Part shown: positions 16,896-26,190 of the stretch, piece by piece
Layout of the letters: the number at the start of each line of letters is the position of its first letter
Position numbering within the stretch: the stretch's first letter is position 1
Source of the DNA: Mobilisporobacter senegalensis
Lineage (GTDB): Bacteria; Bacillota; Clostridia; Lachnospirales; Lachnospiraceae
NCBI RefSeq assembly: GCF_003752155.1
Contig: NZ_RJVG01000007.1
Span: forward strand, 62,001 to 126,000
Direction: 5' to 3'
DNA length: 64,000 bases
Program-made: the position numbers and the translations under genes
The notes under the pieces: generated by a model
What the model saw: only the letters and a program-made list of their open reading frames with translations
The model's database searches: none
What the model was told of the DNA's origin: nothing

Positions 16896-17972
16896 CTATT
16901 TCCCTCTAATGTCTGACTTTTCAATTGCTTCTGCTAATCCGTTTAGGTAAGCCGCACCTAAAGCGCGATCATATAAGCCATACCCCGGCATAGCAACTTC
17001 TCCCCAGATTGTACGTCCATGATCCGGACGAACCGGCCCATCAAATCCAATCTCATAAAGGGTTTTCATTATTTCATACATATCTAATGATCCATCAGAG
17101 GATAAATGAGCCGCTTCATCAAATTTTCCTTGAGATAAATGGATAATATTCCTTACATGTGCAAAATGGATTCGTCCTTTTGCAGCACGTATAATCTGGC
17201 AAATATCATTGTCCGGATTGGAACCATAGGATCCTGTACATAGAGTAAGTCCGTTAAATTCAGCATCTACTGCATTCAATAATCTTAACACATTCTCTTT
17301 ATTAGTTATGATCCTTGGCAGCCCAAATACAGGCCAGGCTGGATCATCAGGATGAATTGCCATCATAATATCATATTTGTCACAAGTTGGACGGATTTTC
17401 TCCAGAAAATATACCAGATTAGAAAACAGTTTTTCATTATCTATTCCTTTATAACTTTCAAAAAGTTCTTTCACATGTGCTAGTCTCTCTGGTTCCCAGC
17501 CTGGCATAATAAAACCATTGCTGCCTTTATCAATCTGACGAAACATTGTCTCCGGGTTGATTTGATCGATGAGTTCCTGATCATAAGACAATACTGTAGA
17601 ACCATCAGATCTGACTTTCGCCAAATCAGAACGAGTCCAGTCAAAGACCGGCATAAAATTATAACACACCATGTGGATGTCAGCCTTACCTAAATTTTCA
17701 AGAGTTGTAATGTAATTGCCTATATATTGATCTCTTTCAGGTAGTCCAATCTTAATTGAATCGTGAATATTCACACTTTCAATCCCGGCAATTACCAGTC
17801 CCTCATCTTCTACCTCTCTCTTAATATTTAGAATTTTATCCATAGGCCATACTTCACCAGCTGGAATATCATAAAGTGTTGTAATCACTCCTGTTACTCC
17901 CGGAATCTGTCTGATTTGCTTTAAAGTAACAGAATCATAATTTTTACCGAACCAACGTAATGTCATCTGCAT
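16896..17972 (-). CDS. uxuA: Mannonate dehydratase
   Basis: 358 residues, the normal UxuA length. MQMTLRWFGKNYDSVTL, GIESVNIHDSIKIG, AIHPDDPAWPVFGLPRI, LCTGSYGSNPDND, IHFAHVRNI and PVRPDHGR are conserved; the His, Cys and Asp in these blocks bind the catalytic Mn/Fe. It converts D-mannonate to 2-keto-3-deoxygluconate in the glucuronate pathway. A GGAGG site precedes the ATG at 17972. It is the second gene of the uxaC-uxuA-uxuB-gntR operon (24 bp after uxaC, 53 bp before uxuB). Confidence 0.95.
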   Translation of the reverse strand: MQMTLRWFGKNYDSVTLKQIRQIPGVTGVITTLYDIPAGEVWPMDKILNIKREVEDEGLVIAGIESVNIHDSIKIGLPERDQYIGNYITTLENLGKADIHMVCYNFMPVFDWTRSDLAKVRSDGSTVLSYDQELIDQINPETMFRQIDKGSNGFIMPGWEPERLAHVKELFESYKGIDNEKLFSNLVYFLEKIRPTCDKYDIMMAIHPDDPAWPVFGLPRIITNKENVLRLLNAVDAEFNGLTLCTGSYGSNPDNDICQIIRAAKGRIHFAHVRNIIHLSQGKFDEAAHLSSDGSLDMYEIMKTLYEIGFDGPVRPDHGRTIWGEVAMPGYGLYDRALGAAYLNGLAEAIEKSDIRGK

Positions 17973-17996
17973 AATAATTTCCTCCCTGTTATCAAC

Positions 17997-19397
17997 TTAT
18001 AATTCAATTCCAAAATATTCTTTTGCATTATTAAATGAAATATCCTGTACAATCCTTCCTACAAACTCTATATCAGCGGGATATTCTCCTTCTTCAATTA
18101 ATCTGCCAAGTTTATTGCATAGGATCCTTCTAAAATATTCATGTCTTGGAAAAGATAAAAAACTCCTTGAATCCGTAAGCATACCAATGAATTTAGAAAT
18201 TAACCCTAGCTGACTAAGGGCTTCCATCTGTCTCTCCATTCCATCTTTTTGATCATTGAACCACCATCCTGAACCAAATTGTATCTTTCCCGGAATCCTT
18301 CCATCCTGAAAATTACCAATCATAGTTGCCAGTAATTCATTGTCTCTTGGATTCAGACAATATAACACCGTTTTGGGCAATAAGCTTTCATAGTCTAATT
18401 TATTAAGAAATTCACTTAAATCTTTTGCAAATACACAATCATTGATAGAGTCTGTACCGATATCAGATCCTATTTTCTCATATAATCTTTTCGAATTATT
18501 TCTTATTGCTCCAATATGTACTTGCATAACCCAACCTAGTTTGGAATAAACTTTTCCCAATTCTATTAAAAGATTGGATGCAAATTTAATTGTTTCTTCT
18601 GCTGAAACAGTATCTTTTTGCATTGCTTTTGTAAAGATGAAATCTGCTTCTTCATCGGTACAAGATATATAACGGAATTCATTCATACCAAGATCGCTGA
18701 TTCTTGAACCTGCTTCATGAAAGTAATGAATTCTTTCCACTAATGCTTTTTTAAGGTCAGTTGCTGAATGAATTGGATATCCTGCCATTTCCCCGAGCTC
18801 TTTGATATAATCAAGAAAAGCTTGGTTTCCCATATGTACTGCTTTATCCGGGCGAAAGGTAGGTATTACTTTTATTTCAAATTCATCTTTTAATTTTTTG
18901 TGATATTCTAGGGTGTCATTCGGTTCATTCGTTGTGCATAAAGCTTTTATATTCATTTTACGCAGCAGATTTCTTACACTGAACTCCCTGGTTCTTAATA
19001 GCCCATTACATTTTTCCCATATTCTATTGCAGGTATCTGGAGATAAAGTTTCTTTCATTCCAAAATACCTTTGTAATTCAAGATGAGTCCAATGATAAAG
19101 AGGATTCCCAATTAGATAAGGCATGACTTCTGCCCACTTCTTAAACTTCTCGTAATCAGGCTGATCTCCTGTAATATAAGATTCATCAATTCCAAACGTA
19201 CGCATTGCCCGCCATTTGTAATGATCTCCACCAAGCCAGATCTGAGCAATGTTATCAAAATTAATATCATCATATATCTCCTTTACAGCCAGATGATTGT
19301 GAAAATCAAAGATTGGCATATCTTTCCCATAATGATGATACAACTCTTTTGCAGTATCTGATGACAATAAAAAATCTTCATCCATAAACTTTTTCAT
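17997..19397 (-). CDS. uxaC: Glucuronate (uronate) isomerase
   Basis: 466 residues, typical for UxaC. IFDFHNHLAVKEI (about 29-41) carries the metal-binding HxH. WTHLELQRYFG, CTTNEPNDTLEYH, PTFRPDKA, MQVHIGAIRNN, FGSGWWFNDQKDGMERQ and MLTDSRSFLSFPRHEYFRRI are all family signatures. It isomerises glucuronate to fructuronate and galacturonate to tagaturonate. First gene of the operon, with GGGAGG before the ATG at 19397. The downstream enzymes for 2-keto-3-deoxygluconate (kinase, aldolase) are not in the window. Confidence 0.95.
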   Translation of the reverse strand: MKKFMDEDFLLSSDTAKELYHHYGKDMPIFDFHNHLAVKEIYDDINFDNIAQIWLGGDHYKWRAMRTFGIDESYITGDQPDYEKFKKWAEVMPYLIGNPLYHWTHLELQRYFGMKETLSPDTCNRIWEKCNGLLRTREFSVRNLLRKMNIKALCTTNEPNDTLEYHKKLKDEFEIKVIPTFRPDKAVHMGNQAFLDYIKELGEMAGYPIHSATDLKKALVERIHYFHEAGSRISDLGMNEFRYISCTDEEADFIFTKAMQKDTVSAEETIKFASNLLIELGKVYSKLGWVMQVHIGAIRNNSKRLYEKIGSDIGTDSINDCVFAKDLSEFLNKLDYESLLPKTVLYCLNPRDNELLATMIGNFQDGRIPGKIQFGSGWWFNDQKDGMERQMEALSQLGLISKFIGMLTDSRSFLSFPRHEYFRRILCNKLGRLIEEGEYPADIEFVGRIVQDISFNNAKEYFGIEL

Positions 19398-19451
19398 TAT
19401 TTAACCTCCCAACTATTCCTTTTAAATCACTCTAATAATATTTCAACTTGT

Positions 19452-19488
19452 ATACTAGTATGTTACTACTAAGAAAAGTATTCGTCAA
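19452..19488 (-). promoter_or_regulatory. uxaC promoter with overlapping palindrome
   Basis: On the minus strand TTGACG (19483-19488), 17-bp spacer, TAACAT (19460-19465). The 10-bp palindrome ATACTAGTAT (19452-19461) overlaps the -10 box and start region, a normal position for a GntR-type repressor site. Confidence 0.6.
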
Positions 19489-19644
19489 CTCTAAATTTTA
19501 AATCAAATGCTGCATATATAGTTTAATCACATTTGGGAAAGTGAATATTTGAGAACAGAAGAGATAATCTATTGATATTAATTAAATTTAAAATAGAAAT
19601 GGAGGGTTAGATATCTGTGTAATATTTAAACATTAACTCATAAC

Positions 19645-19861
19645 CAGCCTTGCCTCACAGTTAAAAAAGCTAGTGCAAGGACCAAATAGTAATTTCAGAT
19701 GTTTTTCGTTTAGATACATTGTATGGTGATATTTGTGCGTGAATAGGAGACATTTTTTGTCTCATAGGCACGTACAAATAAGCCATACTGTGGAGCTAAA
19801 GAAAAACATGAAATACTATTGAGTCATGCACTAGCTATAATAACCTTCAAGGCAAGGCGTC
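19645..19861. repeat. Long-hairpin dispersed repeat, copy B
   Basis: A ~217-bp relative of 14237-14456. The arms pair over ~85 nt: CCTTGCCT with AAGGCAAGG, AGCTAGTGCA with TGCACTAGCT, AATAGTAATTTCA with TGAAATACTATT, ATGTTTTTCGTTTAG with CTAAAGAAAAACAT. The apex differs from copy A but still pairs: GTATGG/CCATAC, ATTTGT/ACAAAT and inner GAGACA/TGTCTC. It starts 12 bp after the stop of the flavoprotein gene at 19873. Confidence 0.75.
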
Positions 19862-19872
19862 TGTTTAGATTA

Positions 19873-20934
19873 TTATTCATCCCTAGTCAATTCATCCATA
19901 ACTTCTTTTACGGTTTTAATTTCATTCTGCTCAAATGCATTGGCACCGCAGAACAATAGCGCATCGTCCACATGGCCTTTTGCCGCATTAATTAAAGCAT
20001 CCGTAATACAGTAAGGGATGTCTCTTTGATTACAGTGTTCTAAGCAGGAATGGCAGCTTGTCACCGGTATTTTTTCAAGAGAAGCTTTTTCCATAAATTT
20101 ATTCCGTATTGCACGCCCCGGCATACCTACCGGACTTTTTACAATCATGATATCTTCTTCTTTCGCATTCAAATATGCATTCTTATAGTTGATATGGGCG
20201 TCACATTCTTTCGTTGTAACAAATTTAGATGCTATTTGAACTCCTGCTGCACCTAAATTCATATAATAATCAATATCTTCACGATTTCGAATACCACCGG
20301 CAACAATTACCGGAATAGAACAATTTTTCTGTTCTTCCCACTCTTTCGCCAGCTTAATGATATCTTTAATCTCTTGATCGTAATTTAATTCTTCAATATT
20401 CTCTAATTGTTCAAGATGAAATCCAAGATGTCCACCAGCTTTTGGTCCTTCTACTACAAAAGCATCCGGATACACACCATGTTTCTTATCCCACATCTTA
20501 AGGATAATATTTGCTGCTTTTACAGAAGAGACAATCGGTATTAACTTTGTTTTAGTCTTACCAGCAAGGGCGGGAAGATCCAGTGGAAGTCCTGCTCCTG
20601 ATATAATAAGGTCAATACCATTAGAAACTGCTTCTTTCACATATTTTCCGTAATTCTTTGTAGCAACCATGATATTTACACCTATAATTCCTTTTGGTGC
20701 CAATTCTCTGGCTCTTTTTATATGCTTTCCAATTGCTCTTAAATTCGCTTCCAGTGGTTTTTTATCAAAATCTTCTTCCTTGAAACCAATTTGGGCAGTA
20801 GATATGATTCCGATTCCACCTTCTGCTGCAACTGCTCCAGCTAAGGAACTTAAACTAATTCCTACTCCCATTCCACCTTGAATGATAGGAAGTCTTGCTG
20901 TGAGCTCTCCTATTACTAATGGTTTTAATTTCAT
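19873..20934 (-). CDS. FabK-like / nitronate monooxygenase-family flavoprotein
   Basis: 353 residues. LPIIQGGMGVGISLSSLAGAVAAEGGIGII is the N-terminal FMN-binding start of the nitronate monooxygenase/FabK superfamily; VVEGPKAGGHLGF, VIVAGGIRNREDI and GAAGVQIASKFVTT complete the flavin site. It is longer than the FabK at 27985-28914 by a Cys-containing C-terminal tail (TSCHSCLEHCNQRDIPYC, about 295-312). It closes the acc/fab operon, 15 bp after accA, and may serve in fatty acid metabolism, but the reaction is not certain: enoyl-ACP reduction and nitronate oxidation are both possible for this family. Confidence 0.8.
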   Translation of the reverse strand: MKLKPLVIGELTARLPIIQGGMGVGISLSSLAGAVAAEGGIGIISTAQIGFKEEDFDKKPLEANLRAIGKHIKRARELAPKGIIGVNIMVATKNYGKYVKEAVSNGIDLIISGAGLPLDLPALAGKTKTKLIPIVSSVKAANIILKMWDKKHGVYPDAFVVEGPKAGGHLGFHLEQLENIEELNYDQEIKDIIKLAKEWEEQKNCSIPVIVAGGIRNREDIDYYMNLGAAGVQIASKFVTTKECDAHINYKNAYLNAKEEDIMIVKSPVGMPGRAIRNKFMEKASLEKIPVTSCHSCLEHCNQRDIPYCITDALINAAKGHVDDALLFCGANAFEQNEIKTVKEVMDELTRDE

Positions 20935-20949
20935 TGCAAATTCTCCTAT

Positions 20950-21741
20950 CTACATTTTACGAAAACGGTCATATCGTTCTTTTACCAAAGTATCAACGTC
21001 TTTTCCTTTGTGAGCCGCTATAAAATCATTGATACCCTGTTTCATTTGATCCGTAACTCTATCTATATTTTCAAGACTGACTGGTTCTTCTTCTTTAATT
21101 ACTTTTTCAATGATACCGTGGTGTTTTAGATCATCTGCCGTAATTTTCATAATCTCTGCTGCTTCTGCACTACGTTTGCTGTCCTTCCAAAGGATGGATG
21201 CGAATCCTTCCGGAGAAAGGATAGAATACGTTGAATTCTCTAACATCCAAACTTCATTGGCAACTGCCAGCGCCAGCGCACCACCGCTGCCACCTTCACC
21301 GATTACAACAGATAAAATAGGCACTTTCAGGCTGGACATCTCAAAAAGATTTCTTGCAATTGCTTCTCCTTGACCTCTTTCTTCTGCTTCCATACCACAA
21401 AATGCACCTGGCGTATCTACAAAACATATAATCGGCCTATGAAATTTTTCTGCCTGCTTCATAAGACGAAGGGCTTTTCGGTACCCTTCCGGATATGGCA
21501 TACCGAAATTTCTTCGAATATTTTCTTTGATATTTCGCCCTTTTTGCTGACCTATAATTGTTACAGAAATGCCATTAATAACACCAATGCCACCAATGAT
21601 CGCACCATCATCCCGAAAAGCTCTGTCTCCATGTAATTCTAAAAAGCTGTCGAAGACTCCCCTGATATAATCAAGAGAAGTTGGTCTTTCTGCACTTCTT
21701 GCTATTTGCACTCTATCCCAGGCTCTTAATTGATTTTCCAC
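20950..21741 (-). CDS. accA: Acetyl-CoA carboxylase carboxyltransferase subunit alpha
   Basis: 263 residues, shorter than E. coli AccA (319) because the N-terminal helical segment is reduced, as in many Clostridia. [58 protein letters not shown] and [16 protein letters not shown] are conserved; the Gly-rich SGGAL and GEGGSGG segments form the oxyanion site. With AccD it transfers the carboxyl from carboxybiotin to acetyl-CoA to give malonyl-CoA. It starts 4 bp after accD ends. Confidence 0.95.
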   Translation of the reverse strand: MENQLRAWDRVQIARSAERPTSLDYIRGVFDSFLELHGDRAFRDDGAIIGGIGVINGISVTIIGQQKGRNIKENIRRNFGMPYPEGYRKALRLMKQAEKFHRPIICFVDTPGAFCGMEAEERGQGEAIARNLFEMSSLKVPILSVVIGEGGSGGALALAVANEVWMLENSTYSILSPEGFASILWKDSKRSAEAAEIMKITADDLKHHGIIEKVIKEEEPVSLENIDRVTDQMKQGINDFIAAHKGKDVDTLVKERYDRFRKM

Positions 21742-21745
21742 GTAA

Positions 21746-22612
21746 TCAACTCCTTACTAGCGTATATAAAACTTGTTTCATATTCTTACGCTCTACAATC
21801 TTATCGATGAGTCCGTGTTCTAATAAGAACTCAGCCCTTTGGAAACCTTCCGGCAATTTTTGACCTATTGTCTGCTCTATTACTCTTGGGCCAGCAAACC
21901 CTACTAATGCATCAGGCTCTGCAATAATAACATCACCAAGCATGGCAAAACTTGCTGTTACACCGCCGGTAGTAGGATCTGTAAGAACTGAGACATATAA
22001 TAATCCTGCTTCATCATGTTTCTTTAAGGCACCACTTGTCTTGGCCATCTGCATAAGAGATACAATACCTTCCTGCATTCTTGCACCACCAGAACAACAG
22101 AAGATAATCACAGGAAGTCTTCTGCCCGTTGCCGTCTCTATGGTTCTCGTTATCTTCTCCCCAACTACTTCACCCATACTACCCATTAGGAAGTCTGGAG
22201 ACATGACTGCAATCGCAACAGGAATATCCTTTATCTTACCTTCCCCAGTGATAACTGCCTCATCTAATCCGGTTAGTTTTTTAAGATGGGTGATCTTCTT
22301 TTGATATCCTGGAAACTCCAGTGGATCGCTGGTCTCTAAGGAAGTATTCCACTCTATGAAACTGTCCGTATCCAGAATCATACTTAATCTGGTTCTTGCA
22401 TCTATTCTAAAATAGCTGCCGCATTTAGGACAAATATGATAATTTGCAATAATATCTTCCGTATATACTGTATTTCCACATGCCGCACATTGTTTGAACA
22501 AACCTTCCGGCACTTCCGGTTCATTCATACTCCTGGCTATTTTTTCTTTTATTTTACTATGTTTCTTTTCCGATACAGATTCTGTTGTTTTCTTGAATAA
22601 TTCTTTTAACAC
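21746..22612 (-). CDS. accD: Acetyl-CoA carboxylase carboxyltransferase subunit beta
   Basis: 288 residues. The zinc ribbon is [20 protein letters not shown]...C (CxxC at about 42-45 and CPKC at about 61-64). The crotonase-like core contains [52 protein letters not shown] and [12 protein letters not shown]. It forms the carboxyltransferase with AccA. The order accC-accD-accA with gaps of 8 and 4 bp implies tight co-translation. Confidence 0.96.
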   Translation of the reverse strand: MLKELFKKTTESVSEKKHSKIKEKIARSMNEPEVPEGLFKQCAACGNTVYTEDIIANYHICPKCGSYFRIDARTRLSMILDTDSFIEWNTSLETSDPLEFPGYQKKITHLKKLTGLDEAVITGEGKIKDIPVAIAVMSPDFLMGSMGEVVGEKITRTIETATGRRLPVIIFCCSGGARMQEGIVSLMQMAKTSGALKKHDEAGLLYVSVLTDPTTGGVTASFAMLGDVIIAEPDALVGFAGPRVIEQTIGQKLPEGFQRAEFLLEHGLIDKIVERKNMKQVLYTLVRS

Positions 22613-22620
22613 GATTTCAC

Positions 22621-23985
22621 CTACTTTTCAGATTCCGTTGATTTATTTTTCATTAATCTCTCGATAAAACCAGTATCCACATTACCATTTTTAAAATCTT
22701 CATTACGAATTAACTCATATTGAAAATCTATATTGGTATCGATTCCTTCTACAATGAATTCACCCAAAGCACTCTTCATCTTATGAATTGCTAACTCTCT
22801 CGTTGCATCATGAACAATTAACTTTGCAACCATTGAATCATAGTATGGAGGAATCTTATAGCCGGAATAAAGAGCAGAATCTACCCTGATTCCCATTCCT
22901 CCCGGGAAATGAATGTTACTGATAAATCCTGGACATGGCATAAAATTCTTATCCGGATTTTCAGCATTGATCCTGCATTCAATCGCATGCCCATTGATTT
23001 TGATATCCGCTTGTGTAATACTTAGTTTTTCGCCGTAAGCAATTCGAATCTGTTCCTTAATCAGATCAACTCCAGTAACCATCTCTGTAACTGGATGTTC
23101 TACCTGAATTCTTGTATTCATCTCTATAAAATAGAAGTTATTTTCTTTATCTAATATAAATTCAATGGTGCCCGCATTATAATAACCGGCTGATCTTGCA
23201 GCTTTCACTGCTGCGTCACCCATCTCTTTTCTTAATTTATCGTCAATAACAATAGACGGAGCTTCCTCTATCATCTTTTGATGTTTTCTCTGGAGGGAGC
23301 AATCACGTTCACCTAAATGAATTACATTCCCGTGCTTATCCGCAAGGATCTGGAATTCAATATGTCTTGGATTCTTTATATATTTCTCAATGTACATTGT
23401 TCCATCAGAAAATGCATTTTCAGCTTCTTTCTTAGCTGTATTAAAGTTGCTGATAAAATCATCTTCTGCTTCTGAAACTCTCATACCTTTGCCACCACCA
23501 CCGGCACTTGCCTTGATCATTACTGGAAATCCAATTTCCTTAGCAAATTTTAATGCAGCATCTGCATCATATACAGGTTCTTTTGTCCCGGGTACTACTG
23601 GTACATTGGCTTCTATCATGGTATTTCTTGCTTCCGATTTATTACCCATCTTATCAATGACTGATGAAGAAGGTCCTATAAAGGTTATATTACATTTTTC
23701 ACACATACAGGCAAACTTACTATTTTCAGATAGAAAGCCAAATCCTGGATGGATTGCTTCTGCTTTTGTAGCTATGGTAGCACTAATAATACTCTCCATA
23801 TTAAGATAACTTTCCTTAGAAGGTGCTGGTCCGATACAAACAGTCTCATCTGCAAGTTGTGCATGTAATGCATCCTTATCTGCTTCTGAACACACTGCCA
23901 CTGTACGAATTCCCATCTCGCGACAAGCTCTTATGATACGAACTGCAATTTCACCTCGATTGGCAATTAATATCTTTTTAAACAT
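22621..23985 (-). CDS. accC: Acetyl-CoA carboxylase, biotin carboxylase subunit
   Basis: 454 residues, normal length. FKKILIANRGEIAVRIIRACREMGI starts the ATP-grasp enzyme; KASAGGGGKGMRVS is the glycine-rich ATP loop (about 160-173); HIEFQILADKHGNVIHLGERDCS, EMNTRIQVEHPVTEMVTG and ECRINAENP are biotin carboxylase signatures with the catalytic Glu and Arg. It carboxylates biotin on AccB with ATP and bicarbonate. Ten bp downstream of fabZ in the operon. Confidence 0.97.
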   Translation of the reverse strand: MFKKILIANRGEIAVRIIRACREMGIRTVAVCSEADKDALHAQLADETVCIGPAPSKESYLNMESIISATIATKAEAIHPGFGFLSENSKFACMCEKCNITFIGPSSSVIDKMGNKSEARNTMIEANVPVVPGTKEPVYDADAALKFAKEIGFPVMIKASAGGGGKGMRVSEAEDDFISNFNTAKKEAENAFSDGTMYIEKYIKNPRHIEFQILADKHGNVIHLGERDCSLQRKHQKMIEEAPSIVIDDKLRKEMGDAAVKAARSAGYYNAGTIEFILDKENNFYFIEMNTRIQVEHPVTEMVTGVDLIKEQIRIAYGEKLSITQADIKINGHAIECRINAENPDKNFMPCPGFISNIHFPGGMGIRVDSALYSGYKIPPYYDSMVAKLIVHDATRELAIHKMKSALGEFIVEGIDTNIDFQYELIRNEDFKNGNVDTGFIERLMKNKSTESEK

Positions 23986-23995
23986 ATTGCTCTCC

Positions 23996-24418
23996 TTATC
24001 CGACCATGAAGGTTATTTCTGCTTCTACAGCAATTTCTCCATCAACATATGCCTTACCAAGTCCCACTCCAACAGGCCCTTTCAATTTGGTAAGTTCTAC
24101 TTCCAGGATTAAAACATCTCCTGGTACCACTTTACGACGAAATCTTGCTTTATTAATACCACCGAAATATGCAGTCTTTCCTAAGTGTCTCTCTTCAGAA
24201 AGAATCAATACGGCTCCAACCTGGGCAAGTGCTTCTACCATTAAAACACCTGGTACCACCGGTTCTTCCGGAAAATGGCCTGCAAAAAACGGTTCATTAT
24301 AAGTAATACATTTGCGTCCAACTGCTCTTTTTCCTAATTCCAATTCATCAATTCGATCAATCAAAAGAAAGGGCGTTCTATGTGGGATTATCTTTTGTAT
24401 CTCTTTTATACCTAACAT
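23996..24418 (-). CDS. fabZ: 3-hydroxyacyl-ACP dehydratase
   Basis: 140 residues. [12 protein letters not shown] and [20 protein letters not shown] are the FabZ signatures; His48 and Glu62 are the catalytic pair. Dehydrates 3-hydroxyacyl-ACP in fatty acid elongation. The start at 24418 is chosen because AAGGAG lies 7 bases before it; an in-frame upstream extension to 24442 has no such site. No FabA or FabM-type isomerase is visible in the window, so unsaturated fatty acid synthesis, if present, depends on genes elsewhere. Confidence 0.96.
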   Translation of the reverse strand: MLGIKEIQKIIPHRTPFLLIDRIDELELGKRAVGRKCITYNEPFFAGHFPEEPVVPGVLMVEALAQVGAVLILSEERHLGKTAYFGGINKARFRRKVVPGDVLILEVELTKLKGPVGVGLGKAYVDGEIAVEAEITFMVG

Positions 24419-24489
24419 GATATATCTCCTTATTTGTTTCAAATCCAGTTAATTGGGAACATCAATAGACAAAGAATAGAGTTGCCCAA

Positions 24490-24930
24490 TTATTTATTCT
24501 CAATAATACGGATCAGTGGTTGACCGTACTCTACCATCTGTTCATTAGATACTAAAACTTCATCCACCACCCCATCATATTCACTTTCAATATGATTCAT
24601 TAGTTTCATAGCTTCTACTATTCCAATGATCTGGCCTTTTTTCACCGTATCTCCAACCTGTACATATGGTTTTCCGCCTTCTGCCTGTGCTTCATAAAAA
24701 GTTCCAACTAATGGTGAAGTAATTAATTTACCTGGTTTTTCAGTAACGATATTCACTTCTTCATTATTATTGACCACAACAGATGAATTTACTTTTACAG
24801 GTGCCTCTGCAAAAGTAACTCCTCTATTCGCCTCTAGGGAAAGTTTCATATTTCCTTCTTCTAAAGTAAAAGAACTCAGAGAAGATTTTGAAACCACATT
24901 AATTAACGTAATAATTTGTTCCATATCCAT
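24490..24930 (-). CDS. accB: Biotin carboxyl carrier protein of acetyl-CoA carboxylase
   Basis: 146 residues. An N-terminal oligomerisation region (MDMEQIITLINVVSKSS) and a low-complexity linker lead to the biotinyl domain, with the lysine in EAMKLM (Lys109) as the biotinylation site and the thumb region LVGTFYEAQAEGGKPYVQVG before it. AAGGAGG lies 8 bases before the ATG at 24930, which is preferred to the in-frame codon at 24954 that would overlap fabF. Carries the carboxybiotin between AccC and AccA/AccD. Confidence 0.95.
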   Translation of the reverse strand: MDMEQIITLINVVSKSSLSSFTLEEGNMKLSLEANRGVTFAEAPVKVNSSVVVNNNEEVNIVTEKPGKLITSPLVGTFYEAQAEGGKPYVQVGDTVKKGQIIGIVEAMKLMNHIESEYDGVVDEVLVSNEQMVEYGQPLIRIIENK

Positions 24931-24943
24931 GGTGTCGCCCTCC

Positions 24944-26176
24944 TTATTCAACATACTTTTTCACCATAATGCTTCCATTATGTCCACCAAATCCTAAAGA
25001 ATTACTGATGGCATAATTTACTTCTTTTTCTACTGGTTCTTTTGTATAGTTTAAGTCAAGCTCTTCATCTGGCACTTGATATCCGGCAGTAGCATGGATA
25101 TAATTCTCCATAACTGATTTTACACAGGTAATAAATTCAACTGCACCTGCCGCCCCTAATAGATGACCTGTCATGGATTTTGTTGAGTTCACATTTAATT
25201 TATACGCATGATCACCAAAAGCTCTTTTTATCGCAATTGTTTCAAATAAATCGTTGTGATGTGTACTTGTTCCATGGGCATTAATATAATCAACGTCTTC
25301 CGGGCTGATTCCAGCTTCTTTTACGGTAAGAAGCATAGCTCTGGCTGCCCCCTCACCATCTTCTGCTGGAGAAGTGATATGATATGCATCACTTGTTGCA
25401 CCATAACCTACAACTTCTGCTAATATCTTGGCACCTCTGGCTTTCGCATGTTCCAAAGATTCAAGTATTACTACACCTGCACCCTCACCCATGATGAATC
25501 CACTTCTCTCTTTATCAAAAGGAATCGAAGCTCTCTTAGGGTCTGTTGCTGTGCTAAGTGCTGTTAATGCGCCAAATCCGGCAATACCAAGAGGAGTGAT
25601 TGCAGCTTCTGTACCACCCGCAACAAAGGCATCAGCATCCCCACATTGAATGGAACGATAAGCTTCACCAATGGAGTGAGTACCTGTTGCACATGCAGTA
25701 ACAACATTTATACTTTTTCCTTTTAGTCCAAAGGCAATTGAAACATTTCCAGCCGCCATATTAGATATCATCATAGGTACCATAAGTGGTGAAATTCTAT
25801 TTGGTCCTTTGTTTAATAATTTTTCATGGTCTTTTTCTAATACTTGAAGACTACCAATCCCTGAGCCTACAGAGATACCAATTCTGGTCAGATCTTCTTT
25901 TTCCAGGTCAAGACCTGCATCCTGAATAGCCTGAGCACTTGCGGCAACAGCATATTGGCAGAATAGATCCATTCTCTTAGCTGTCTTAAAATCCATATAT
26001 TCTGTTGGATCAAAATCATCAACCTGTGCTGCCAATTTCACTTTGTAATCAGAATTGTCAAAACGGGTTAAGTCTTTAATTGCTACTGTTTGATTTTTTA
26101 TATTACTCCAAAATTTATCTACACTATTTCCAATAGGTGTAATAACACCCATACCTGTAACTACTACTCTCTTCAT
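24944..26176 (-). CDS. fabF: Beta-ketoacyl-ACP synthase II
   Basis: 410 residues. VVTACATGTHSIG holds the active-site Cys162; NAHGTSTHHND and STKSMTGHLLGAAG hold the two catalytic His residues. Family-typical N-terminus KRVVVTGMGVITPIGN. Catalyses the elongating condensation of acyl-ACP with malonyl-ACP. As fabH is absent from the window, this is the only ketoacyl synthase here. Between fabG (14 bp) and accB (13 bp). Confidence 0.97.
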   Translation of the reverse strand: MKRVVVTGMGVITPIGNSVDKFWSNIKNQTVAIKDLTRFDNSDYKVKLAAQVDDFDPTEYMDFKTAKRMDLFCQYAVAASAQAIQDAGLDLEKEDLTRIGISVGSGIGSLQVLEKDHEKLLNKGPNRISPLMVPMMISNMAAGNVSIAFGLKGKSINVVTACATGTHSIGEAYRSIQCGDADAFVAGGTEAAITPLGIAGFGALTALSTATDPKRASIPFDKERSGFIMGEGAGVVILESLEHAKARGAKILAEVVGYGATSDAYHITSPAEDGEGAARAMLLTVKEAGISPEDVDYINAHGTSTHHNDLFETIAIKRAFGDHAYKLNVNSTKSMTGHLLGAAGAVEFITCVKSVMENYIHATAGYQVPDEELDLNYTKEPVEKEVNYAISNSLGFGGHNGSIMVKKYVE

Positions 26177-26190
26177 AAAATCTCCTTTCG

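Noticed and set aside
14237-19861. The two long-hairpin repeats as ends of a composite transposon
   Set aside because: The 5 kb between them is a complete uronate operon with no transposase, and no target duplications were visible at the outer ends.
23390-23809. A 139-codon plus-strand frame opposite accC
   Set aside because: It is antisense to well-conserved accC codons, with biased low-complexity content (Ala/Ser/Pro) typical of an antisense shadow.
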